A DNA stretch of 64,000 nucleotides, taken from contig CAJOEX010000005.1 in the NCBI GenBank assembly GCA_905233415.1, forward strand, positions 62,001 through 126,000. The letters are read 5' to 3'. This stretch comes from Paludibacteraceae bacterium (GTDB lineage Bacteria > Bacteroidota > Bacteroidia > Bacteroidales > Paludibacteraceae). This document shows positions 45,454-53,396 of the stretch, one piece after another. The translations under genes were made by a program, and so were the position numbers. Position 1 is the first letter of the stretch. Every line of letters begins with the position of its first letter. The notes beneath the pieces were generated by a model that saw only the letters and a program-made list of their open reading frames with translations, was not told the origin of the DNA and searched no databases.

Positions 45454-45915
45454 ATGACTACATTATCCCATAGTGAAAAAGAAAAAATCATGGCGGACAT
45501 GAAGTCTTTTGACGAACCTATGCCGGCTGTCGGAATCTTTTGGTATGACCAAGACACGCACGATTTCTTCGGTGTTTACAAGAAAGAACTGACGCCAAAA
45601 ATGGTAGAGGAGGCAGCAGAAAAAGGCTTGCCGTTCATCAACTATCAGACTTTGCACCGACAAATATGGCAAAAACAGTACTTCCGTGCGTTGGCAAACC
45701 ACGAGCCGACGAAGTTCTCCGGCGCCTACACGCAAGTACCGCGTGGGCGTGTCGCATGGAATATTGATAAGTTCATAGTGTTTGTCGGGTCATGGGCAAA
45801 AGATATTGAACCCGAACTGACAGAACTGATAGAGAAATACTTCGCCTTGCCGTGTTTCGAGTTCCGTTATGACGAGCATTGGGATTTAGGTCACGGCTGG
45901 TCCGGCGATATGTAA
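45454..45915 (+). CDS. Conserved Bacteroidales protein of unknown function
   Basis: About 153 residues, soluble, no signal peptide. Recognisable stretches include VGIFWYDQDTHDFFGVYKKE, LHRQIWQKQYFRAL, TQVPRGRVAWNIDKFIVFVG, and the acidic/aromatic C-terminus FEFRYDEHWDLGHGWSGDM. I recall near-identical layouts in gut Bacteroidales, but no function is known to me. ATG at 45454 is preferred over a TTG at 45445, being 19 bp from the -7 box. Single-gene unit. Confidence 0.75.
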   Translation: MTTLSHSEKEKIMADMKSFDEPMPAVGIFWYDQDTHDFFGVYKKELTPKMVEEAAEKGLPFINYQTLHRQIWQKQYFRALANHEPTKFSGAYTQVPRGRVAWNIDKFIVFVGSWAKDIEPELTELIEKYFALPCFEFRYDEHWDLGHGWSGDM

Positions 45916-46254
45916 CAGGACCAAAGGGTTCAACTGAGAACAAAAAACGAGAACATAAGCGCAAGTAACCGCTGCACCGCCAGCGTAACAATCCGGTAAC
46001 AGGAGAAGCGTCTCCGGACATAATAAATATAGCGTAATAAGCCAAACTTGATACTTTGAAACTTCGACACTTTCTAAAGTATTTATCTATTCAAGTTACG
46101 GTTTATGCACGCTCACGTAAATAGCGTGAGTTTTCAGTGCGTAAATTTGAATAGATAAGGTAGTCGAAGACCTCAAAGTATCAAATGAAGCGAACGAAAG
46201 CGCACGCTTTTTGTATGTATATATGGCATATTAACCTCAAAAATATAACTGCGT
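45916..46254. other. 339-bp non-coding stretch with a large nested palindrome
   Basis: 45916-46046 has degenerate 11-bp-like units (CGTAAC, GGTAAC blocks) and a small GGAGA-AGCG-TCTCC hairpin. 46048-46184 is the nested palindrome. 46185-46254 is A/T-rich leader. No gene or standard promoter recognised. Confidence 0.75.
46048..46184. mobile_element. 137-bp nested palindromic element (MITE-like)
   Basis: Outer arms TTGATACTTTGA (46048-46059) and TCAAAGTATCAA (46173-46184) are perfect. Inside, in register: TTCGAC/GTCGAA, TATCTATTCAA/TTGAATAGATA, TTACG/CGTAA, GCAC/GTGC, and the apex CTCACG/CGTGAG. No ORF and no clear target-site duplication. It could be a small non-autonomous element or a structured RNA. 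Confidence 0.6.
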
Positions 46255-46731
46255 ATGAAAAGAAAACTAATCATTCCTTGTCTGCTTTTCGTTGCAATAG
46301 CGGCGATTGCAGAAACGTCACTAATCGTTAAGCCGTTAAGTGGCAAGGAGCAAGGCAACGCACTTGCTCAAATCGGCTATGTGAAAGTGACACAAGATTC
46401 GCTTTTTGTGTTCTCTCACAGCGATTTCCTATTGTCAAAGAATGCCATAAAGGATGTTCGTCATATCCGTTATGGAGAGAAAAACGTTGCCACAAGTATG
46501 GACGATGTACAAGCGTCAACTACGTGCCACATATACCCGAATCCGACACAAGATATGCTGATTATTGACAATGCCAACTGCGAGAAGGCGTACATCTTTG
46601 ATCTAAACGGACGTCTGTTACAAACAACAACTATAGACGGAGAGCACACGTCCATTAACGTGACAAGTTTGCCACAAGGCGACTACCTATTACTATTGAA
46701 CAATCAAACAATTAAATTCATTAAACAATAA
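46255..46731 (+). CDS. Secreted protein with a type IX secretion C-terminal domain (type A)
   Basis: 158 residues: signal peptide MKRKLIIPCLLFVAIAAIAE, a body of about 65 residues, then a classic T9SS type A sorting domain from about residue 90: IYPNPTQDMLIIDN, AYIFDLNGRLL, LPQGDYLLLLNNQTIKFIKQ. Such proteins are exported by Sec, then by the type IX system, and anchored or released at the surface. The body has no recognised domain and is short, so it may be a small effector or a remnant. Followed after 5 bp by another secreted-protein gene. Confidence 0.8.
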   Translation: MKRKLIIPCLLFVAIAAIAETSLIVKPLSGKEQGNALAQIGYVKVTQDSLFVFSHSDFLLSKNAIKDVRHIRYGEKNVATSMDDVQASTTCHIYPNPTQDMLIIDNANCEKAYIFDLNGRLLQTTTIDGEHTSINVTSLPQGDYLLLLNNQTIKFIKQ

Positions 46732-46736
46732 CAATC

Positions 46737-47807
46737 ATGAAAAAAGTATTCTTAACTCTTGCCGTTTTCGTAATGGCAATCTGTGCAAACGCACAAAAGA
46801 ACCAGTATTTTTGGTATCAAGGTAATTTGATGATGGGCAATCCGATTGCTCAAATCGACAGTGTAACATTCGGAGAAGGCGAGCCGACAGACACGCTACA
46901 CATTATGCTCCCGCGTACCATCATTAAAACGGTGCATGACACCTTGTATGTTACCATCCACGACACCATTTGCCCGAATGAGATTCCTTCAATAGAGCAA
47001 AGCAAAACAGAGTATATGTGGTTTGAGACCAAAGGGGAATTCTTGATTAATTGGAATAATGATTATTGTAATATTGAGTATTCATTTGATAAAGCCAATT
47101 GGACTACAGCCGTAGCGACTTCTTCCGGCAATATGGAAACATTTACAGTGGTTCCCGCCGACACTAAAATCTATTTGCGTGGCGTAAATGGTGCTAATAA
47201 TTCTTTTTGGGGAAGTGATTGGTGGGGATGTATACGTGTGACAACACAATCACTCTATAATTCTGGAATAGATAATCCGTGGAGCCCGGTATCATCCGAT
47301 ATATTTTCTAATTTAGAAATGAAAGTGGGGGGTAATATCTTATCAATGGTTTTCGGAGATGCATTCGTTGAACATGCGAATGATATAGTTTATTCTACCT
47401 TATCAAGAATTTGCAGCTCGCTGCCTATCTCAGATGCTAGCTTGCTCTATGTTTCTCCTGCGGAATATGGAACGAATACCGGTCCTTTTAACTACTATGG
47501 TCCCCAAGGAGGATTATTCCAATGGTGTCATTACTTAAAAAAAGGTCCATACATTAAGTTTCTGACAAATGGAACATTTAATGAATGTGGACTTTTAGCA
47601 GATATTTATTATATTGGTGATGGCAGTGAAATTAGTTATGAAGCTTCTCCCGATGGCACACTCTGGTTTACTACTGCTTCTTCTCCTTCTTCTGATTCCA
47701 GTGATCCAACAAGCAGTAGAGTAGAAACCTTAACAATACATGTTAAGAAAGGTGTACAAATACCATACAAACCAGCAAATGCTGTTGTAGTGGAAGATTT
47801 AGAGTAA
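46737..47807 (+). CDS. Secreted protein of unknown function, A/T-rich
   Basis: 356 residues with signal peptide MKKVFLTLAVFVMAICANA. The early part has GNPIAQIDSVTFGE, a phrase common near the start of Bacteroidales secreted proteins with an IDSVTF element. No enzyme motif recognised in the rest, and no T9SS type A domain at the end. From about 47030 the DNA is clearly richer in A/T than its neighbours, with many AAT, TAT and ATA codons, which suggests acquisition from elsewhere. Probably one operon with 46255-46731. Confidence 0.75.
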   Translation: MKKVFLTLAVFVMAICANAQKNQYFWYQGNLMMGNPIAQIDSVTFGEGEPTDTLHIMLPRTIIKTVHDTLYVTIHDTICPNEIPSIEQSKTEYMWFETKGEFLINWNNDYCNIEYSFDKANWTTAVATSSGNMETFTVVPADTKIYLRGVNGANNSFWGSDWWGCIRVTTQSLYNSGIDNPWSPVSSDIFSNLEMKVGGNILSMVFGDAFVEHANDIVYSTLSRICSSLPISDASLLYVSPAEYGTNTGPFNYYGPQGGLFQWCHYLKKGPYIKFLTNGTFNECGLLADIYYIGDGSEISYEASPDGTLWFTTASSPSSDSSDPTSSRVETLTIHVKKGVQIPYKPANAVVVEDLE

Positions 47808-47899
47808 AACATATTATAGCACAACCATTTACAAGAGTTCGTGTATGCAGATAAGTTTTCCCTAAATATGCCATGTTAAGGTAAAATGATGGAGAAAAC

Positions 47900-47935
47900 G
47901 AGGGTGTGTCAAAAACAAATTGGCACACTCTTTTT
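47900..47935 (+). terminator. Terminator after the 46737 gene
   Basis: Imperfect stem of GAGGGTGTGTC with GGCACACTC (G-U pair and one bulge), then TTTTT. Confidence 0.65.
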
Positions 47936-47960
47936 AGCATATGTTAAGCATCTCTTAAGC
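47931..47960 (+). repeat. Post-terminator repeat (AGCATATGTTAAG type)
   Basis: Starts in the terminator T-run, continues AGCATATGTTAAG and a second TTAAG block; matches the minus strand of 16015-16045 with one mismatch over about 30 bp. Confidence 0.75.
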
Positions 47961-47979
47961 ATGTCTTGGAGAAGTAGCC

Positions 47980-48012
47980 AACGTCAGGCTATCGTCAGGG
48001 TATCCTCTCGGT
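47980..48012. repeat. 11-bp tandem array, 3 units
   Basis: AACGTCAGGCT, ATCGTCAGGGT, ATCCTCTCGGT; the last joins the CTCTCGG family of 28895-28927. Confidence 0.8.
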
Positions 48013-48364
48013 TGAATGCTTCATGTTCGAAACGCAGCCGGACGCTGCCGAGACCCGACGTAGGAACAGATGGAACGAACAGACGAACGAACAGCTCTTT
48101 CTATAAACTCTTGTGCGCACGCACGCATATATATTTTGAAAAACAGCTGTTCCGTGTGTTCGTTGAAAGGGGTATTTCTTGGAACTCTTTTAGGCTGTTT
48201 TCAGGATAATGTGTTCTATGTTCACTTCGTTCACTCGCGTCGCGCACTTACTCCTTGACTGTCCACTGGACACTCTGCGGTGCGCTCTTTTCGCTTCAGG
48301 TCCCGTGATGGCCGCGTTCCAAATAGCACTTTAGCCATGTCCTCGACCATTTTATCACAAAAAA

Positions 48365-48389
48365 TGCGGAAAAAACCGCACTTTTTTTT
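48365..48389 (+). terminator. Hairpin with T-run upstream of the hip promoter
   Basis: TGCGG (48365-48369) and CCGCA (48376-48380), followed by C and eight Ts, overlapping the -33 element. Confidence 0.65.
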
Positions 48390-48418
48390 GCATATATCAA
48401 AAAAAAGCAGTACCTTTG
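48388..48418 (+). promoter_or_regulatory. Promoter of the hipB-hipS-hipT operon
   Basis: TTG (48388-48390), 20-bp spacer ending GCAG, TACCTTTG (48411-48418), about 115 bp before hipB. Confidence 0.85.
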
Positions 48419-48436
48419 CGGAGAATTTTAACTACT

Positions 48437-48529
48437 ATAGTATATAAATAAAATAAAAATATGCTATTTTATATACTATCGTATGTATAATTATTTCAAA
48501 AAATAAGATTATCTACTATGATATATAGT
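48437..48529. promoter_or_regulatory. Candidate HipB operators (TACTAT palindromes)
   Basis: Perfect 12-bp inverted repeat ATAGTATATAAA (48437-48448) and TTTATATACTAT (48468-48479), plus ACTAT-GATAT-ATAGT (48515-48529), which overlaps an upstream in-frame ATG at 48518. They lie between the promoter and hipB, as expected for autorepression. Confidence 0.6.
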
Positions 48530-48532
48530 ATT

Positions 48533-48745
48533 ATGAGTACAGAAATCGCAAATACTATCAAATCCTTGCGAAAACAATATGGTTTAACGCAAGTGGAAAC
48601 AGCACGTAAAGCGGGAGTAAGTCTTGCTTTCCTTCGTGAGTTGGAACAAGGCAAAACAACTGCTCGTATGGATACGGTCAATCAGTTACTGAATTTGTTT
48701 GACTATTGTTTAACTGCACAACCTAAGCACCATGCGCAAAGCTAA
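48533..48745 (+). CDS. hipB: HipB-like XRE antitoxin/repressor
   Basis: About 70 residues: one helix-turn-helix of XRE type (TIKSLRKQYGLTQVETARKA followed by GVSLAFLRELEQGKTTARMD), typical of HipB. It should bind the TACTAT palindromes upstream and repress the operon. ATG at 48533 gives the standard length; ATG at 48518 lies inside an operator-like palindrome. The 3' end overlaps the hipS start by 14 bp. Confidence 0.9.
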   Translation: MSTEIANTIKSLRKQYGLTQVETARKAGVSLAFLRELEQGKTTARMDTVNQLLNLFDYCLTAQPKHHAQS

Positions 48746-49052
48746 TATTTATGTTCGTGACCTTTTGGCGGGACGTTTGGAGGAAACAGAAACAGGCTAT
48801 CGTTTTACGTATGATAGCCGTTATTTGGAACATGCAGACGCAGAACCTGTCAGTTTGACTTTGCCTCTTCGCGAACAACCGTATGACAATAATATCCTTC
48901 ATCCGTTTTTTGACGGTTTGATACCGGAAGGCTGGCTATTGGATGTGGCATTGCGTAATAGCGATATTTCTCAACTTGACCGAATGGGATTGCTGTTACT
49001 TTGCTGCAAAGATTGCATCGGCGCTGTCAGTGTACAACCTGTAGAAGAATAA
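48732..49052 (+). CDS. hipS: HipS-like protein (HipA N-terminal subdomain as separate gene)
   Basis: 106 residues equal to the N-terminal subdomain of HipA: VRDLLAGRLEETETGYRFTY, VSLTLPLREQPYDN, LHPFFDGLIPEGWLLDVALR, and the end DCIGAVSVQPVEE. In the tripartite HipBST arrangement this piece is a separate gene and acts as the antitoxin of the kinase HipT. The gene order here, B-S-T, is the same. It ends 5 bp before the kinase gene. Whether S or B neutralises the toxin here is not known. Confidence 0.85.
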   Translation: MRKANIYVRDLLAGRLEETETGYRFTYDSRYLEHADAEPVSLTLPLREQPYDNNILHPFFDGLIPEGWLLDVALRNSDISQLDRMGLLLLCCKDCIGAVSVQPVEE

Positions 49053-49057
49053 TCAAT

Positions 49058-50005
49058 ATGTGCAAGTGTTTATATTGTTATAAAGAATTAGAGCCGGGGC
49101 TGGTAGATTTTCATCCGTCATGTGCCAAGAAGATGTTCGGAATAAAGGAGCAGCCGCTCATGGAATATACGCAAGCAGATATGGAGCGGTTGGCAACTGA
49201 AATCATCCGTTCACAAACCACGCTTACCGGTGTGCAACCAAAATTGTCGCTGAACTTGACCAAACATGAAGGCACTAAACGTCTAACGATAGTGGGATTA
49301 TGGGGACAGTATGTCTTTAAACCACAGACAGAGTTGTACGAACGCTTGCCGGAAGTGGAGGATTTAACCATGCACTTGGCGGAAGATGCCAAATTGTCTG
49401 TTGCCAGCCATTCGCTTATTCGTCTGGCTGATGGTAGTCTGGGATATATCACTCAACGTTTTGACCGAGGTGCAAAAGGGGAGAAGGTTTTGATGGAAGA
49501 TATGTGCCAATTGGCGGAGAGAAAGACGGAGGATAAGTATAAAAGCAGTTATGAGCAAGTGGCAAAACTGATTGCTCAGTATTCTGCTGTTCCTCAATTG
49601 GATTTAACCAATTTCTACGAGTTGTTGATTTTTTGTTTCCTTACAGGTAACAATGATATGCATCTAAAGAACTTCTCGTTGTATAAACCGGCAAACCAAC
49701 AAGTCTTTACTCCGGCTTATGATCTTGTGAATGTGGCATTAGTGAATCCGAAGGATAAGGAGGAATTGGCATTGACTCTAAACGGGAAGAAATCCAACAT
49801 CCGGATGCGTGATTTTGAAGAAGCGGCTAAACGCGCTAACCTTCCTGAGCATTTTATCCGTCAAACGGTCGAGCGTTTTGCTTCCTGTTTACCGAAATGG
49901 GAAGAGACAATTGATAGTTCTTTTACCACAACAGAGCAGAAAGAAACCTATACATCCATGCTGCGCGACAGGTTAAAAAGATTGGTTAAGTCGGAAAATT
50001 ATTAA
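49058..50005 (+). CDS. hipT: HipT/HipA-like serine/threonine kinase toxin with N-terminal zinc finger
   Basis: 315 residues. The N-terminus CKCLYCYKELEPGLVDFHPS then C has a CxxC...HxxC pattern, a likely zinc knuckle. The HipA kinase core follows: TLTGVQPKLSL (glycine-rich loop region), YVFKPQ (lysine), the catalytic loop TGNNDMHLKNFSL, and AYDLVNV (DFG equivalent). HipA-type kinases phosphorylate glutamyl-tRNA synthetase and HipT tryptophanyl-tRNA synthetase; the target here is unknown. I chose ATG at 49058, after hipS. All catalytic residues appear intact. Confidence 0.88.
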   Translation: MCKCLYCYKELEPGLVDFHPSCAKKMFGIKEQPLMEYTQADMERLATEIIRSQTTLTGVQPKLSLNLTKHEGTKRLTIVGLWGQYVFKPQTELYERLPEVEDLTMHLAEDAKLSVASHSLIRLADGSLGYITQRFDRGAKGEKVLMEDMCQLAERKTEDKYKSSYEQVAKLIAQYSAVPQLDLTNFYELLIFCFLTGNNDMHLKNFSLYKPANQQVFTPAYDLVNVALVNPKDKEELALTLNGKKSNIRMRDFEEAAKRANLPEHFIRQTVERFASCLPKWEETIDSSFTTTEQKETYTSMLRDRLKRLVKSENY

Positions 50006-50017
50006 ATTGTCAATATA

Positions 50018-51178
50018 ATGAAAAAAGGATTGGTAATCGGTTTGTTGGCGTTAAGTACGCTGATGATACATGCGCAGGAGACTCCGTTTGAAGGCACAAT
50101 GGTGCTGAAAGTGTTGAACTCCTATTCCAAAGCATACGTCGGGATGAACCCGCAGTACTACTCCGGTTCGGACACAGTAATTGTCCGCTTCAAAGGCGAT
50201 GCTGTTCATGAGCATTTCAAAGTCAGCGGTATCCACAAGGTTTATTACAACGACATGTTGTACTACTACAGCGAGAACACGAAAAAAGGCTTTATGCTGC
50301 CCATACGTTCAGCCAATGTAGAAAGAATCAAAGAAGTGTATGAGACGAACGAGGAACGGTCATTTTTAGGCAAGCCATGCACCACCCAAAAAACGCTGAT
50401 ACTGCTGAACAACAACACGATAGAAATTGACTGCTGGCTAACTGAGGACACCTACCGTTTTTCCAAACCGGCATTGCAAGTGTTATATACGGATCTGTGC
50501 TCGCGCATGTCCATGGACTTTGGCGACAAGATATGCATGAAGATGTCTTTGAGCAACTATAATACCGGCAATCTCGACACGTTCACAAAAATGGCGAAGA
50601 ATATGTCGAACAAAGAACAACGCAAAGTGCTGTGGGGCTCGGAAGATAAAGAACTGACGGAAATCTCAATGTCGCAGATTTTTGAGGTGATGTCCATTAC
50701 GCCACAAGCAATCGATGACAGCCAATTTACTCCGCCAGCCGATATTAATATCGAGGAAGTGCCGCTTGGGCTTGATGCCACACCTGCTTTTGACCGCGAG
50801 CAGATGAAGGCGGTGCTGCTTGCAAATCCATCATACCGCAAGAAAGTAGAGAAAGGAAAAATCGATATCGAAGCCAAAATAGATGAGCTGGAAGCGCGTG
50901 TTAAGGCGACTTTGCCAAAGGTTATGCTTGACGAGGAATCTATTCTGAAGTCCGCTGCAATGTTAGGCGAGGATAAAGCCGAGGCGATGAAACGGACTTT
51001 GGAAGAAGCGAAGGCGTTCGGTAGTACACCGGAAGAGGTTGCTTATAACATGCAGTATTTTATACAAGAGAAGACGCTGTTGATGCAGAACAAAACGTAT
51101 TTGAACGAGCATCATCAGATTTCGCAAGAATCAGTTCAACCGATAGCATATGACTTGGACGATGAATGGGATTTTTAG
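50018..51178 (+). CDS. Secreted protein of unknown function
   Basis: 386 residues, signal peptide MKKGLVIGLLALSTLMIHAQ. The first 240 residues are beta-rich (FEGTMVLKVLNSYSK, then VIVRFKGDAVHEHFKVSG), resembling DUF4412-type periplasmic proteins with a tracking of small conserved strands. The last 140 are helical and charged. No catalytic motif seen. It starts 12 bp after hipT but probably belongs with the next gene, whose start overlaps its end by 17 bp. Confidence 0.75.
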   Translation: MKKGLVIGLLALSTLMIHAQETPFEGTMVLKVLNSYSKAYVGMNPQYYSGSDTVIVRFKGDAVHEHFKVSGIHKVYYNDMLYYYSENTKKGFMLPIRSANVERIKEVYETNEERSFLGKPCTTQKTLILLNNNTIEIDCWLTEDTYRFSKPALQVLYTDLCSRMSMDFGDKICMKMSLSNYNTGNLDTFTKMAKNMSNKEQRKVLWGSEDKELTEISMSQIFEVMSITPQAIDDSQFTPPADINIEEVPLGLDATPAFDREQMKAVLLANPSYRKKVEKGKIDIEAKIDELEARVKATLPKVMLDEESILKSAAMLGEDKAEAMKRTLEEAKAFGSTPEEVAYNMQYFIQEKTLLMQNKTYLNEHHQISQESVQPIAYDLDDEWDF

Positions 51179-52376
51179 GATAGCCGTTACGCTGCTTTTT
51201 TGCAGTGTTGCTTCGTTGACGCGTGTTCATGCGCAGATTGATTCCGCGCGGTTCGACCGTCCGTCACTGTGCCTGATGATGATTGCACATCCCGAACAGG
51301 CGTTTGGAAAGGAGATTGAGATTGTCTTCCGCGAGATGGATATGCCGGAACGGTTCAACGACCATTCGTTGGGCGTGCGGGTGGTAAAGTTCCCGACAGA
51401 CAAGCAGACATCCACCGAAGAAAGTATTATGCGCTTTGCCGACCATGCCCAACTGGCGAAAAAAATGGTTGCAAAATGGTTTGGCAGGGACAAAAATACG
51501 GGAAGTTTCAACACTTATTTGTTCCATGAACGCGGGTTGTATAACGCCACGAAAAGCGATTGGGAAAATGTCCGACATACGATTATGGGTGCTGCACTGC
51601 TGGCTGACGCGGGAGAAAAGCTCATTTCACATACGTTCCTTGTGATGTGCGAATTTACCTATAACCGTGCATATTCGACGAAAAGTAATGCCGATTCACA
51701 TTCCAACGTGCGTTCCCAAACGATTGATGTGAGCAATGCCGAGGCGGTTGACGAATACAATAATTACCTGTATCAAAAAGACAACCGTTTGAAGCAGTTT
51801 GAGTTAACATGTACATCGTATCTGTACCGTTTGGATTGGAATGACTCCGTGGCAAATGAGTTTTACATGCGGTATTATATGGAGAACGCAGACCCTGACA
51901 AGGCAGCTGCTTTTCAGCAAGACCAATCCACGTTCAAGCTTTCGTATGTCGGCAATTGCACCGACAAAGAAGTCATGAACAATCCGGATGGTCGCTACAC
52001 CAACCAGCAACTGATTAAATCGGTGTGTATCCGCTTGCGAGACAAGAATATTGCGACGCTTCAACATGCTCATCCTGAGTTTCGAATCAAATCGCTGCTA
52101 AGCGGCACCAATCCGCTGAAGGCGGATATCGGGCTGAAAGAGGATGTTACACCCGATTCGCGTTACGAAGTGCTTATGCCCGTGTTCAGCAAGAACGGCA
52201 CCTACACTTACCAGCGTGTCGGGGTGATTCAGCCTGTTGCCGGACAAATTTGGGACAACCGCTATATGGTGGAAAATCACGACAAGCAGGGCGAATCCGA
52301 TGCCACAACGTTCAAACAAGTATCAGGCGGAGAAATCGTTCCCGGAATGTTGATAAAAGAAATGGATATAAAATAG
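51162..52376 (+). CDS. Secreted protein of unknown function
   Basis: About 404 residues, signal peptide MNGIFRIAVTLLFCSVASL ending at VHAQ. Mixed alpha/beta body without recognised motifs; stretches such as FCSVASL, NTYLFHERGLYNATKSDW and ISHTFLVMCEFTYNRAYS are given for later search. ATG at 51162 is preferred; ATG at 51150 is in frame. It is coupled to the upstream gene by overlap, so the pair may act together in the envelope. Confidence 0.75.
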   Translation: MNGIFRIAVTLLFCSVASLTRVHAQIDSARFDRPSLCLMMIAHPEQAFGKEIEIVFREMDMPERFNDHSLGVRVVKFPTDKQTSTEESIMRFADHAQLAKKMVAKWFGRDKNTGSFNTYLFHERGLYNATKSDWENVRHTIMGAALLADAGEKLISHTFLVMCEFTYNRAYSTKSNADSHSNVRSQTIDVSNAEAVDEYNNYLYQKDNRLKQFELTCTSYLYRLDWNDSVANEFYMRYYMENADPDKAAAFQQDQSTFKLSYVGNCTDKEVMNNPDGRYTNQQLIKSVCIRLRDKNIATLQHAHPEFRIKSLLSGTNPLKADIGLKEDVTPDSRYEVLMPVFSKNGTYTYQRVGVIQPVAGQIWDNRYMVENHDKQGESDATTFKQVSGGEIVPGMLIKEMDIK

Positions 52377-52382
52377 CAAGAA

Positions 52383-52398
52383 GTGCGGTCACCCGCAC
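52383..52398 (+). terminator. Hairpin after the secreted pair
   Basis: GTGCGG and CCGCAC arms, TCAC loop, then a T-rich tail containing CTTTATTTGTTTTGG. Confidence 0.6.
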
Positions 52399-52431
52399 GT
52401 CTTTATTTGTTTTGGTTATTGGTCATTTATT

Positions 52432-53298
52432 TTATTTAACCGCTTTGAAGGACATGTCAAGCGATTTGACGGAATGAGTCAGCGCTCCAACAGAAACAAA
52501 GTCCACTCCGCAAACGGCATAATCGTGGATAGTTTCAATGGTGATGCCTCCGGAAGATTCGATTTCCATATGCCGACCGGCTGTCTTTTCCCATTCGCGG
52601 ATATGCAGCACAGCTTCGCGTGTCCGTTCCGGTGTGAAGTTATCAAGCATAATCCGGTCTGGGATATTCGTTGCGAGTGCCTCGTCAATCTCAGCCATAT
52701 TACGGACTTCAATTTCGATGCGGAGGTCTTTGTTCTTTTCCTTACAATAGTCGCGGGCACGCGTCAAAGCATTCGTTATTCCGCCGGCAAAATCCACATG
52801 GTTATCCTTTAGCAAAATCATGTCAAACAACCCAATACGGTGGTTCATGCCGCCGCCAATTTTGACCGCCTCCTTCTCCAGATACCGCAGTCCGGGCGTT
52901 GTTTTGCGGGTGTCGAGAACGTGACATCCGGTGTCGGCAATAAGGCTCTGGTACTTGTGCGCAGTGGTTGCCACACCGGACATGCGCTGCATAATATTGA
53001 GCATCGTCCGTTCGATTTGGAGAAGCGAAAGCTCCTTGCCATAAACGCGGAATGCGATATCGCCCGGCTTGACGGAATCACCGTCGTGCAGGAACTGTTC
53101 AAAACGGCATTCGGGGTCAAAGTAACTGATGATTTCCTTTGCCACTTCGATGCCGGCGATGATGCCGCTGTCCTTGACAATCAACTGCTGGCAACCCATT
53201 TGGGTTGCAGGAATACAACTGAGCGAAGTATGGTCGCCATCGCGGATATCTTCTTCAAACCACAGCGCAATCAGTTTGCGCAACTCTTCTTTTTTCAT
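52432..53298 (-). CDS. nadC: Nicotinate-nucleotide pyrophosphorylase (carboxylating)
   Basis: 288 residues. NadC converts quinolinate and PRPP to nicotinate mononucleotide. Motifs: EDIRDGDHTS, ERTMLNIMQRMSGVATTAH, DTRKTTPGLRYLEKEAV, GGGMNHRIGLFDMILLKDNH, and a C-terminal SGGITIETIHDYA. The start is ATG at 53298; a longer open frame runs across the promoter. It is divergent from dapB, with overlapping promoters. Complete. Confidence 0.97.
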   Translation of the reverse strand: MKKEELRKLIALWFEEDIRDGDHTSLSCIPATQMGCQQLIVKDSGIIAGIEVAKEIISYFDPECRFEQFLHDGDSVKPGDIAFRVYGKELSLLQIERTMLNIMQRMSGVATTAHKYQSLIADTGCHVLDTRKTTPGLRYLEKEAVKIGGGMNHRIGLFDMILLKDNHVDFAGGITNALTRARDYCKEKNKDLRIEIEVRNMAEIDEALATNIPDRIMLDNFTPERTREAVLHIREWEKTAGRHMEIESSGGITIETIHDYAVCGVDFVSVGALTHSVKSLDMSFKAVK

Positions 53299-53329
53299 AG
53301 AAAAACGGATTTCTTTGTAAATTTTGCGG

Positions 53330-53360
53330 CAAAGGTACAAAAAAATTTGCATATGTACAA
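53330..53360 (-). promoter_or_regulatory. Promoter of nadC
   Basis: Minus strand TTG (53358-53360), 20-bp spacer ending in G, TACCTTTG (53330-53337). Confidence 0.82.
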
Positions 53361-53377
53361 AAAAAAGTGTATCTTTG
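53347..53377 (+). promoter_or_regulatory. Promoter of dapB, overlapping the nadC promoter
   Basis: TTG (53347-53349), 20-bp spacer ending in G, TATCTTTG (53370-53377). The -33 elements of the two divergent promoters lie within each other's spacer, so simultaneous use is unlikely. Confidence 0.82.
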
Positions 53378-53396
53378 CGCGATTTTTTGTGTTAAT

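Larger units (their letters stand above)
47808..48532. other. 725-bp non-coding stretch before the hip module
   Basis: Contains a terminator (47900-47935), the post-terminator repeat (47931-47960), 11-bp units (47980-48012), roughly 300 bp of unassigned G/C-richer sequence including a TGTCCACTGGACA palindrome at 48260-48272, a second hairpin, a promoter, and operator-like palindromes. The small open frames here lack support as genes. Confidence 0.75.

Noticed and set aside
47886-48258. Small open frames (107 and 62 codons) in the gap before the hip module
   Set aside because: They cross a terminator and repeat units, have no promoter at a suitable distance and no recognisable protein features.
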